Origin: Firmicutes bacterium CAG:341
GTDB lineage: Bacteria > Bacillota > Clostridia > Oscillospirales > Acutalibacteraceae
Reading direction: 5' to 3'
NCBI GenBank assembly: GCA_000434995.1
Contig: FR895323.1
Coordinates: 33,071 to 55,877 of the forward strand
Length of the DNA stretch: 22,807 bases
The notes beneath the pieces were generated by a model. It saw only the letters and a program-made list of their open reading frames with translations. It was not told the origin of the DNA and did not search any database. A program made the translations under genes and the position numbers. This document shows, piece by piece, positions 16,673 through 22,807 of this stretch; position 1 is the stretch's first letter, and every line of letters starts with the position of its first letter.

Positions 16673-17704
16673 TTATCCTATTTTTACTGTTTGCGCAGTC
16701 ATAATTATTAAAACTATAAACGGTAAAATCATACCCGGAAAGAAGAATGATGACACCTTTTCACCCAAAGTGAGTACGCAGTTTCCGTCATCTTTAGGAA
16801 TTGTTAACTTGTGCTTGATTGCAAGGTATATTGTGGCAATTATGCCCACCAAAAGCCAAAAAGCAAAAAATCCAACTGTAATATTAACTTCTTTTCCTGC
16901 GGCATAATTCACGGTGTCACTAACTGCCGACATTCCGTTATTCAAAGCGTGAATACACATTGCGGGAATAATGCTTTCTGTTTTAATAGTGATGTAAGCA
17001 AGAACCAAACCTACCAAAAATGCAAAAATAAACTGAATTACATTTCCGTGAAGAAGCCCGAATACAACGCTTACGGATACAACACCGAATGCTTTACCGT
17101 AATTTTTAAGTAAGCCGAGCGCACAGCATCTCATTGCAAATTCCTCACATATAGCGGGAACAATTGCAATTCCTATAATATCAAGTATGCATTCAAAAAT
17201 CGAATTTGGTTTTGCAACATCACCTTGCGTTAATGTAATGCCGAGATTTTTGAAAAATGTAACAAGAAAGCTTGTGCCGGCATTTGCAATAACGCAAAGC
17301 CCCATTCCAAAGCATATCCAAATAACAGCAGTGCCGAATTTCAGTGGCTTTGTAGGAACAATCGGGGTTTTGTATTTCTTTCTGTTAATAAGTGCAACAA
17401 GGCCGAAAGGTAATCCTACCGAAAGAATAGATATAAATAAAATATTTACAGCGTAGCTGAAAGCGGCATTGCTTTGGTAAAGGTCATATACGGTACTTCC
17501 TTTTGCCAAGGTTACTTTTGACATAACGATTGATACTATAACTTGAAATACCAAGTACAAAATAATTGCCGAGCCTAAAAAAGAACTGATTTTTCGAAGT
17601 TCGCTTTTTTGCCTTCTCGCAATTGCGTCACGCTCAATCTGCTTTTTCATATAGTCGTTTTGGCTGTTATTAAAATTAGGAGTGTAATAATATTGTTCGT
17701 TCAT
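16673..17704 (-). CDS. CPBP family intramembrane glutamic endopeptidase
   Basis: 343 residues. A cytoplasmic N-terminal stretch rich in Tyr, Asn, Gln and charge (1-40) precedes about eight membrane helices. The CPBP (CAAX protease and bacteriocin-processing, Abi) motifs are all present: EEFAMR (187-192, Glu187/Glu188 and Arg192), FGLLHGN (215-221, His219) and HALNN (252-256). Family members cleave peptides within membranes or confer bacteriocin self-immunity. No bacteriocin or CAAX substrate gene is nearby, so the substrate is unknown. AAGGA-type ribosome binding sites precede ATG 17704. It heads a two-gene unit with tadA. Its leader contains a hairpin (17733-17762). Confidence 0.9.
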   Translation of the reverse strand: MNEQYYYTPNFNNSQNDYMKKQIERDAIARRQKSELRKISSFLGSAIILYLVFQVIVSIVMSKVTLAKGSTVYDLYQSNAAFSYAVNILFISILSVGLPFGLVALINRKKYKTPIVPTKPLKFGTAVIWICFGMGLCVIANAGTSFLVTFFKNLGITLTQGDVAKPNSIFECILDIIGIAIVPAICEEFAMRCCALGLLKNYGKAFGVVSVSVVFGLLHGNVIQFIFAFLVGLVLAYITIKTESIIPAMCIHALNNGMSAVSDTVNYAAGKEVNITVGFFAFWLLVGIIATIYLAIKHKLTIPKDDGNCVLTLGEKVSSFFFPGMILPFIVLIIMTAQTVKIG

Positions 17705-17732
17705 ATTATCCTTATTCCTTTCTTTAATTATT

Positions 17733-17762
17733 AAAAAGGCTGACCTTTTATCAGTCAGCCTT
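17733..17762 (-). terminator. Intrinsic terminator after galU, in the CPBP leader
   Basis: On the minus strand, AAGGCTGAC (17762-17754) and GTCAGCCTT (17744-17736) pair over 9 bp around a 9-nt loop, followed by a T-run to 17733. It lies 61 bp after the galU stop and 29 bp before the CPBP start. Confidence 0.85.
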
Positions 17763-17780
17763 AATAATATAGCAAATAAA

Positions 17781-17808
17781 TGTATAAAATATTACAATAT
17801 TTTGTCAA
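17781..17808 (-). promoter_or_regulatory. Possible promoter of CPBP-tadA upstream of the hairpin
   Basis: On the minus strand, TTGACA (17808-17803), a 16-bp spacer and TATACA (17786-17781). The -35 is perfect and the -10 is fair. Transcription from it would run straight into the 17733-17762 hairpin. Confidence 0.4.
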
Positions 17809-17822
17809 ATAAAAAAATATTA

Positions 17823-18695
17823 TTAAAGTGTTTTTGCAAGTTCTTTGATATATGCTTTTAATTCTTCTTTAGTATCGGGATGATTAAGTCCGACTTCAAT
17901 ATTAGCCTGCAGTATGCCGAATTTGTTGCCCATATCATACCTCTTACCCTCGTAATCAACAGCAATAACACCCTGGGTTTGTGCAAGTGTTTTCATAGCG
18001 TCGGTAAGCTGAAGCTCGTTTCCGGCACCAAGCGGAGTGTTTTCAAGTATATCAAAAATTTCAGGCGGCAAAACAACTCTTCCTAAAATTGAATAGTTAG
18101 ACATAATTTCTTCCGGCTTCGGCTTTTCAATCATATCTGTGCAGTTAAAGCAGTTTCCTTCAAGCTTTTCCACAGCAAGTGTGCAGTATTTTGTAATATC
18201 CTTTTTTGGTACAGGCTTAACACCTACACAGCCCTTTGAATATTTATCATAAGCATCACAAAGCTGCTTTGTAACAGGTGTGTCGGAAATAATTACATCA
18301 TCACCGTAAAGCACTGCAAAAGGTTCGTTCCCTACAAAGCTTTTAGCGCACAATACAGCGTGGCCCAAACCCTTTGTTTCTTTCTGACGGATGAAAAATA
18401 TATTGCCGAAATTTGAGCAGGCAATAACATCATTGTAAATATCTTTTTTGCTTTCGATTCCTGCAAGATTGCTTTCAAGCTCGTATGCGTGGTCAAAATG
18501 GTCTTCAATAGCGCCTTTTCCTCTGTTGGTGATGATAAGCACTTCTTCAATACCGGAAGCAAAAGCCTCCTCAACTATGTACTGAATTGCAGGTTTATCA
18601 ACAATATTGAGCATTTCTTTAGGTATTGCTTTTGATGCAGGCAATACCCTTGTACCCATTCCCGCAGCAGGAATTATCGCTTTCCTTACTTTCAT
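17823..18695 (-). CDS. galU: UTP--glucose-1-phosphate uridylyltransferase
   Basis: Makes UDP-glucose from UTP and glucose-1-phosphate for glycolipids, teichoic acid and capsule sugars, drawing on the same glucose-1-phosphate pool as GlgC. 290 residues, the usual GalU/GtaB length. Motifs: AIIPAAGMGTRVLPASKAIPKEM (starting at residue 6) is the nucleotidyltransferase loop, NIVDKPAIQYIVEEA (30-44), and LYGDDVI (129-135) with metal-binding Asp132. GAGAGGA precedes ATG 18695. It lies 14 bp after the RING-finger gene and is followed by a terminator. Confidence 0.96.
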   Translation of the reverse strand: MKVRKAIIPAAGMGTRVLPASKAIPKEMLNIVDKPAIQYIVEEAFASGIEEVLIITNRGKGAIEDHFDHAYELESNLAGIESKKDIYNDVIACSNFGNIFFIRQKETKGLGHAVLCAKSFVGNEPFAVLYGDDVIISDTPVTKQLCDAYDKYSKGCVGVKPVPKKDITKYCTLAVEKLEGNCFNCTDMIEKPKPEEIMSNYSILGRVVLPPEIFDILENTPLGAGNELQLTDAMKTLAQTQGVIAVDYEGKRYDMGNKFGILQANIEVGLNHPDTKEELKAYIKELAKTL

Positions 18696-18709
18696 AATTT
18701 TTTCCTCTC

Positions 18710-19789
18710 TTAAAGCCTTGATATAATTGATGTAATAATATCAAGTGCGCAAAATGCTAAAACAGGGGCAAATAAACTTGTTCCGCCCATTTTGCCTAAA
18801 TATAATTTCTTTAAATCTTCTTGTGACAGAGGTGCGCTGTTTTGAAAAGGCATCATTTGCTCAAACATACTGTCCTCTTCAAGCTTCTTGTTAATTTGCC
18901 TAACGGTGTTAACAACTTTTGATTTATAAAAACTGTCGCAAAAAAGTGCAATGATAATATGAAAAATTAAATTTGCACCTAATATTATCATCACCATCGG
19001 AAAAATATCCTGATAAAGCGGAACGAATTTATTAAGCAAAGAATTTGACAGATTGCCTGATGAAAAGCTTGCCGCGTTATCCATAACAAATTGCATAAGC
19101 TTGGCATACGGTTTTGCATAAACGCCTTGCGCCACAAGGCTTACAATAAGCTGCAAAGCCAGGAATATTGAACCTTCCTTATACATTTTTCTGAAGAAAA
19201 GATAGTAAGGTCCAAATATAAATCCGCTCCAGTTCCAAGAAACTTTCTTTCCCTTTTGGAATTTTTCCATAAATTTTGGAATGTTGGTTTTTACTACTCC
19301 GGCTACTTCCTCTGCGCTTTCACCGTCGATTTTTAAATCACTGTTTTCATATCCCGTGTTAACACTTGGAATAAAAGGCTCGTTTTGCACACTTTGGTTT
19401 GAAGCGGTGAACGGTTGCTTTGCACCGCATTTGTTGCAAAAAGGAGCATTTTTATTTATTTCTTCACCGCACTTTACACATTTTTTAGTGTTTTTGCTTT
19501 CACTTGCACTTGCAGTGCCTTTTTGCTCATTTTCATCACTGCTTGGTACAAAGTATGCGCCGAATGGCGTATTATTTTCACTTTCGTTATTCTTTGGCTC
19601 TTCCTGCTTAGTTGCAGTTTTTTTAAATTCAAAGCCGTCTTTGTGCTTATCTTCATTTATGCAGTGGCCTATTTTGTTATAACACTCTCTGTGGTGCGGA
19701 GTACCGCAAACAGGGCAGGTTACTATATCATCGCCGTCTTTAAATTCAGTATCGCAAACGGGGCATTTTTCGTTTTTATATGAAGGCAT
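18710..19789 (-). CDS. RING-finger and zinc-ribbon membrane protein with DUF2628-like domain
   Basis: 359 residues in three parts. Residues 5-45 form a compact prokaryotic RING-type zinc finger: Cys9/Cys12, Cys25/Cys28, His32 or His33, Cys36 and Cys43. A polar, low-complexity linker follows. Residues 104-121 are a four-cysteine zinc ribbon (KCVKCG and FCNKCGA). Residues about 183-205 (VSWNWSGFIFGPYYLFFRKM) match the DUF2628 pattern and lead into membrane helices at about 206-224, 262-285 and 339-357. The zinc modules are probably cytoplasmic. Function is unknown; a sensor or adaptor role is inference. GAAAGGA precedes ATG 19789. It has its own promoter, and galU starts 14 bp downstream, so they are probably co-transcribed. 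Confidence 0.85.
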   Translation of the reverse strand: MPSYKNEKCPVCDTEFKDGDDIVTCPVCGTPHHRECYNKIGHCINEDKHKDGFEFKKTATKQEEPKNNESENNTPFGAYFVPSSDENEQKGTASASESKNTKKCVKCGEEINKNAPFCNKCGAKQPFTASNQSVQNEPFIPSVNTGYENSDLKIDGESAEEVAGVVKTNIPKFMEKFQKGKKVSWNWSGFIFGPYYLFFRKMYKEGSIFLALQLIVSLVAQGVYAKPYAKLMQFVMDNAASFSSGNLSNSLLNKFVPLYQDIFPMVMIILGANLIFHIIIALFCDSFYKSKVVNTVRQINKKLEEDSMFEQMMPFQNSAPLSQEDLKKLYLGKMGGTSLFAPVLAFCALDIITSIISRL

Positions 19790-19835
19790 AGCAATTTCCT
19801 TTCGTTTGGTAATTATAATAATACCTATTTAATTT

Positions 19836-19864
19836 ATTATATCTAAATTACCATAATAAATCAA
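19836..19864 (-). promoter_or_regulatory. Probable sigma-A promoter of the RING-galU unit
   Basis: On the minus strand, TTGATT (19864-19859), a 17-bp spacer and TATAAT (19841-19836), about 47 bp before the ATG at 19789. The -35 forms half of a 16-bp palindrome. Confidence 0.65.
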
Positions 19865-19874
19865 TATATTGATT
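19859..19874. repeat. 16-bp perfect palindrome between divergent promoters
   Basis: AATCAATATATTGATT is perfectly self-complementary. Its left half is the -35 of the RING-galU promoter. An 11-bp copy of its right part (AATATATTGAT, 19863-19873) recurs at 19927-19937, overlapping the prfB -10. It is possibly an operator; the AT-richness makes chance possible. Confidence 0.4.
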
Positions 19875-19899
19875 AAAATATTGTAAATCTATTTTAAAC

Positions 19900-19929
19900 T
19901 TGACAAGAATTAAATATTCCGTATATAAT
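19900..19929 (+). promoter_or_regulatory. Consensus sigma-A promoter of prfB
   Basis: Perfect TTGACA (19900-19905), an 18-bp spacer and perfect TATAAT (19924-19929), about 44 bp before the prfB ATG. Confidence 0.85.
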
Positions 19930-19972
19930 ATATTGATATTAAGATAAATTTGAGCTATTTGGAGTTAAAATA

Positions 19973-21088
19973 ATGATAGAGTACGAGGAATTAAGATTAA
20001 GACTTTTAGAGTCTGAAAAAACAGTTAAAAATTTAAAAGAAGCTCTTGCTATTGACACACTTAAAGAAGAAATCGGTGAGCTTGAAAAAGAAAGCAGTAA
20101 GCCTGATTTTTGGGATGATATGGAAAACAGCCAAAAAGTAATGCAAAAAATCGGTTCACTTAAAGCCAAGGTTGCATCATATGAGGGCGTTAAAAATGAT
20201 TATGATGACGCACTTGTTATGATTGAACTTGCAAACGAGGAGGAAGACGCAGATTTGCTTGATGACTGCACTTCTTCTGTTGAAGAAATTGAAAAAAAGC
20301 TTGAGTCACTTACTTTATCTACTCTTTTAAGCGGTGAATTTGACGGTAAAAATGCACTTCTTACTTTCCACGCAGGCGCAGGCGGAACGGAAGCACAGGA
20401 TTGGGCAGAAATGCTGTTTAGAATGTATAACCGCTGGGGTGAACGCCACGGATATAAAGTATCAACTCTTGATTATCTTGACGGTGATGTTGCCGGTATT
20501 AAGAGTGCCACAATTCTTGTTGAGGGCGAAAATGCATACGGTTATTTAAAGGGCGAAATGGGAATTCACCGTCTTGTAAGGGTGTCCCCGTTTGATTCAT
20601 CGGGAAGGCGCCACACATCATTTGCTTCTGTTGAAGTTATGCCGGAAATAGATGATGATGTGGATGTTGAAATCCGTGATGAAGATATTAAAATGGATGT
20701 TTACAGAGCTTCCGGCGCAGGCGGCCAGAAAGTTAATAAAACTTCTTCCGCTGTTCGCCTTACACATATACCTACCGGCATTGTGGTATCATGCCAAATT
20801 GAACGCAGTCAGCACCAAAACCGTGAGGTTGCAATGCGTATGCTTAAATCAAAGCTTGTTGAAATCAAGGAACGAGAAAACCTTGAAAGAATTGAAGATA
20901 TTAAAGGCGACCAAAAAGAAATCGCTTGGGGCAGTCAAATTCGTTCATATGTCTTTATGCCATATACAATGGTTAAAGACCATAGAACTAATTTTGAAAT
21001 GGGTAATATTACCGCAGTTATGGATGGTGACCTTGACGGTTTCATTAACGCTTATTTGAAAATGAAATCTGTTGAGGGAGTGGAATAA
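19973..21088 (+). CDS. prfB: Peptide chain release factor 2 (no programmed frameshift)
   Basis: Recognises UGA and UAA stop codons and triggers peptide release. 371 residues in one continuous frame. The peptide anticodon SPF is at 205-207, the catalytic GGQ at 250-252, and the family block FHAGAGGTEAQDWAEMLFRM at 132-151. In many bacteria prfB carries an in-frame UGA near codon 25 and a +1 shift. Here the equivalent stretch (LKEALAIDTLKEEI, 21-34) reads through without a stop or a CTTTGA site, so that feedback is absent. GGAG lies about 9 nt before ATG 19973. A strong promoter is upstream, and the MgtC-family gene begins 1 bp after the stop. Confidence 0.97.
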   Translation: MIEYEELRLRLLESEKTVKNLKEALAIDTLKEEIGELEKESSKPDFWDDMENSQKVMQKIGSLKAKVASYEGVKNDYDDALVMIELANEEEDADLLDDCTSSVEEIEKKLESLTLSTLLSGEFDGKNALLTFHAGAGGTEAQDWAEMLFRMYNRWGERHGYKVSTLDYLDGDVAGIKSATILVEGENAYGYLKGEMGIHRLVRVSPFDSSGRRHTSFASVEVMPEIDDDVDVEIRDEDIKMDVYRASGAGGQKVNKTSSAVRLTHIPTGIVVSCQIERSQHQNREVAMRMLKSKLVEIKERENLERIEDIKGDQKEIAWGSQIRSYVFMPYTMVKDHRTNFEMGNITAVMDGDLDGFINAYLKMKSVEGVE

Positions 21089-21089
21089 A

Positions 21090-21809
21090 GTGGAAATATT
21101 AGATATAACTGCTTTTTTAGGCTTTGCAATCAGGCTTGCGCTTGCTATATTTTTAGGCTTTATTGTAGGGTTTGAACGCCAGTGGACTAAACACCAGGCG
21201 GGCATTTTAACCAATGTTATTGTGTGCGTGGGTGCATATGCTTATACAGCGTTTTCATATATCGCACTTGGGGATAATATTGATGTAACTCGTATTGCCG
21301 CGCAGGTAGTAAGCGGTGTTGGCTTCCTCGGCGCAGGTCTTATTTTGCGTGACGGAGCTAAAATCAGCGGTCTTTCAACTGCGGCAACTATATGGACTAC
21401 TGCGGCAGTGGGTATTTTATGTACGCTTGAAAATATTTATTATGCAATCATCGTTGCAGCTGCAATAGTAATTGTGCATTTGGTGCTTCATCCGCTGTCG
21501 GATTATATTAACAAAAAAAGCCATTATAATAAAGACAGGCGTGATAAAGAGGAAACTACTTATAAAATTTCCATTTTATGTAAAGAAAGTTCGGAAATTG
21601 ATATTCGCTCTCATTTAATTAAAACTATAAGAGAAAAAAATGATGTTCTCTTGCATAACCTTGAAAGTAATGATTCATCAAACGGTGATGTTAATATCAA
21701 GGCTTACATAACAACAGCAAAAAAGAATAATGATGTGGTTGAAAGCATTATTGTTCATATCGGTAAAGACGAAGGTATTATTTCGGCCGGCTGGAAAATT
21801 ACCGAGTAA
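21090..21809 (+). CDS. MgtC/SapB family membrane protein
   Basis: 239 residues from GTG 21090. The N-terminal half has about four or five membrane helices carrying the MgtC/SapB motifs: GFIVGFERQ (23-31), AGILTN (37-42), AQVVSGVGFLGAGLI (71-85) and GLSTAATIWTTAAVG (94-108). The C-terminal cytoplasmic part (about 150-239) looks like a small ACT-like regulatory domain. Family members are linked to magnesium limitation and, in pathogens, to survival in macrophages and ATP-synthase control. Which role applies here is unknown. I chose GTG 21090 because AGGGAG lies about 9 nt upstream; an in-frame TTG at 21072 would overlap prfB and remove that site. It is coupled closely to prfB and followed by a terminator. 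Confidence 0.88.
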   Translation: MEILDITAFLGFAIRLALAIFLGFIVGFERQWTKHQAGILTNVIVCVGAYAYTAFSYIALGDNIDVTRIAAQVVSGVGFLGAGLILRDGAKISGLSTAATIWTTAAVGILCTLENIYYAIIVAAAIVIVHLVLHPLSDYINKKSHYNKDRRDKEETTYKISILCKESSEIDIRSHLIKTIREKNDVLLHNLESNDSSNGDVNIKAYITTAKKNNDVVESIIVHIGKDEGIISAGWKITE

Positions 21810-21825
21810 TACCAAACATAATAAT

Positions 21826-21862
21826 AACCTCTCGGCAAAAAATATTGCCGGGAGGTTTTTTA
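21826..21862 (+). terminator. Terminator hairpin that contains the ribosome binding site of the next gene
   Basis: AACCTCTCGGCAA (21826-21838) pairs with TTGCCGGGAGGTT (21845-21857), 13 bp with one G-T wobble and a 6-nt loop, followed by a run of T's. GGGAGG in the 3' arm (21850-21855) is the ribosome binding site of the deacetylase whose ATG is at 21865. Confidence 0.85.
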
Positions 21863-21864
21863 TT

Positions 21865-22749
21865 ATGAAAAAAATCATATTAAGCTTAATTGCCGCTATT
21901 TGTGTGCTTGCAATTATTTGGGGCTGCACCAAATCAAACGGCAATAATGAAACAACTTTAACTAATACAAGCACAAATTTAAGCACAAATTTGCAAAGTG
22001 AAAAAAGCGAAACATCAAGTACAAATGTGGCTGATACAACGGTAAAGGCAGATAATATGGGTGTAGACGGATACAGCACCGAAAAAGTTATTTGGGGGCC
22101 GGGCAGGGCAGAAAATCACCAGCAGCCGACTGACCCCGTAATGCTTAACGGGCAGTATAAAAATCTCGGTGGCACATTCCTTTTGGATGATAAAAAATCA
22201 ATATGCCTGACTTTCGACGAAGGATATGAAAACGGATTTACACCTGCCATTTTGGATACGCTTAAAGAAAAAAAGGTGAAAGCAATATTCTTCGTAACTT
22301 ATGATTTTGCCAAGGATAATCCTAAACTTATTAAGCGAATGATTGATGAGGGGCATATAGTCGGCAATCACACTTACCGCCATTATACTATGGACGAAGT
22401 GAGCGAAGAAACCGCAACAGAAGAAATTATGTATCTTCATAATTATATTAAAAAGAATTTTAATTATGAAATGAAACTTTTCAGATTTCCGAAAGGGGAG
22501 TTCAGCCAAAGTACACTCGCCCTTGCTAAAAATCTCGGTTATAAAAGCGTATTTTGGTCATTTGCTTATGCCGATTGGGATACCCAAAATCAAACAGATG
22601 AAACAACCGCGTATAACGAAATTACAAAATATCTTCACCCGGGTGAAATAATGCTTCTTCACGCAGTCAGCAAAACAAACGCTTCCGTTTTAGGCAAAGT
22701 TATCGACGAAGCACGAAAACAGGGCTATAAATTCACTGTTAATGTGTAA
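21865..22749 (+). CDS. pdaA: PdaA-like polysaccharide deacetylase lipoprotein (muramic delta-lactam synthesis)
   Basis: 294 residues from ATG 21865, which has GGGAGG 9 nt upstream; the frame is open further upstream into the mgtC-family gene but without support. The N-terminus is a lipoprotein signal with lipid-accepting Cys21 (IIWGC), then a Ser/Thr/Asn-rich linker (22-60). The NodB deacetylase domain (about 110-290) closely follows B. subtilis PdaA: LTFDEGYENG (115-124, catalytic Asp118), GNHTYRH (167-173, metal ligands His169 and His173), RFPKGEFS (207-214), FWSFAYADWD (230-239) and LLHAVSKTNA (264-273). PdaA removes acetyl from N-acetylmuramic acid to make muramic delta-lactam in spore cortex, so the host probably sporulates (inference). 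The lipid anchor predicts extracytoplasmic action. Confidence 0.88.
   Translation: MKKIILSLIAAICVLAIIWGCTKSNGNNETTLTNTSTNLSTNLQSEKSETSSTNVADTTVKADNMGVDGYSTEKVIWGPGRAENHQQPTDPVMLNGQYKNLGGTFLLDDKKSICLTFDEGYENGFTPAILDTLKEKKVKAIFFVTYDFAKDNPKLIKRMIDEGHIVGNHTYRHYTMDEVSEETATEEIMYLHNYIKKNFNYEMKLFRFPKGEFSQSTLALAKNLGYKSVFWSFAYADWDTQNQTDETTAYNEITKYLHPGEIMLLHAVSKTNASVLGKVIDEARKQGYKFTVNV
21969..21992 (+). repeat. Tandem 12-bp duplication in the pdaA linker
   Basis: AAGCACAAATTT occurs twice back to back (21969-21980 and 21981-21992), giving a repeated Ser-Thr-Asn-Leu in the linker behind the lipobox. It is probably a slippage-type in-frame duplication that lengthens the linker. Confidence 0.9.
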
Positions 22750-22750
22750 A

Positions 22751-22777
22751 AAAAGGATGCCGTTTGGCATCCTTTTA
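22751..22777 (+). terminator. Intrinsic terminator after pdaA
   Basis: AAAAGGATGCC (22751-22761) and GGCATCCTTTT (22766-22776) pair over 11 bp around a GTTT loop, 1 nt after the stop codon. The A-rich left flank may let it work in both directions. Nothing can be assigned to the remaining 30 bp at the window edge. Confidence 0.85.
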
Positions 22778-22807
22778 GACTGTCGATAAAGTGGCTAAAG
22801 CACGCCT

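Noticed and set aside
16673..17704. Bacteriocin immunity or abortive-infection locus based on the CPBP gene
   Set aside because: No bacteriocin precursor, ABC exporter or toxin neighbour. The adjacent tadA and thiT are housekeeping genes.
19281..19783. Two open frames (133 and 122 codons) on the plus strand opposite the RING-finger gene
   Set aside because: Hydrophobic antisense products of a Lys/Glu-rich linker; no ribosome binding site. The RING motifs on the other strand are far better evidence.
18710..19789. Bacterial ubiquitin-like conjugation system (RING domain)
   Set aside because: No E1, E2, JAB or ubiquitin-like gene nearby. The neighbours are galU and, divergently, prfB.
22777..22807. 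Possible start of another element at the right edge
   Set aside because: Only about 30 bp after the terminator; no motif or open frame can be supported.

Overview
The window looks like a chromosomal segment of a low-GC, Gram-positive anaerobe of the class Clostridia, probably Ruminococcaceae/Oscillospiraceae-like. This is inferred from several things together: AT-rich DNA with strong AGGAG-type ribosome binding sites and sigma-A promoters, a GlgC/GlgD pair, the DapL route to meso-diaminopimelate, a TPP riboswitch on a ThiT transporter, and a PdaA-type spore-cortex deacetylase. I saw no phage, plasmid, IS, CRISPR, tRNA or rRNA features. It reads as an ordinary, densely packed core-genome region with some interesting accessory and regulatory detail.

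Layout. (1) 16-5823, minus strand: a complete glycogen-synthesis operon glgB-glgC-glgD-glgA (branching enzyme, two ADP-glucose pyrophosphorylase subunits, glycogen synthase), driven from about 5898-5926. (2) 5824-6157: a divergent intergenic region. (3) 6158-12515, plus strand: an ANTAR-domain RNA-binding regulator, dapF, dapL, purC, purB (purC/purB overlap by 1 nt) and a secreted protein with a transglutaminase-like domain, closed by a long perfect hairpin. The short gaps suggest one transcription unit joining lysine/peptidoglycan precursor synthesis with purine synthesis. (4) 12641-15385, plus strand: an own promoter with an embedded inverted repeat, a small two-TM protein and a YhgE/Pip membrane protein overlapping by 4 nt, then a terminator. 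(5) 15402-17704, minus strand: CPBP protease, tadA, and thiT with its own consensus promoter, TPP riboswitch and intrinsic terminator. (6) 17733-19864, minus strand: a RING-finger/zinc-ribbon/DUF2628 membrane protein and galU, with a terminator. (7) 19900-22777, plus strand: prfB (without the usual programmed frameshift), an MgtC-family protein, a terminator whose 3' arm contains the next gene's ribosome binding site, a PdaA-like lipoprotein deacetylase, and a final terminator.

How the genes fit together. GlgC/GlgD, GlgB and GlgA store carbon from glucose-1-phosphate, and GalU draws on the same metabolite to make UDP-glucose for envelope sugars. DapL and DapF make the diaminopimelate used in lysine and peptidoglycan. 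PdaA would modify spore-cortex peptidoglycan. PurC and PurB run consecutive steps of IMP synthesis. The least explained pieces are the ANTAR protein with a degenerate receiver at the head of the dap-pur unit, the two-TM/YhgE pair, the RING/zinc-ribbon membrane protein with galU, the lysine-rich tail of GlgB, and several composite hairpin/promoter arrangements. I did not find a convincing multi-gene system that is clearly new. Those items are the best leads.
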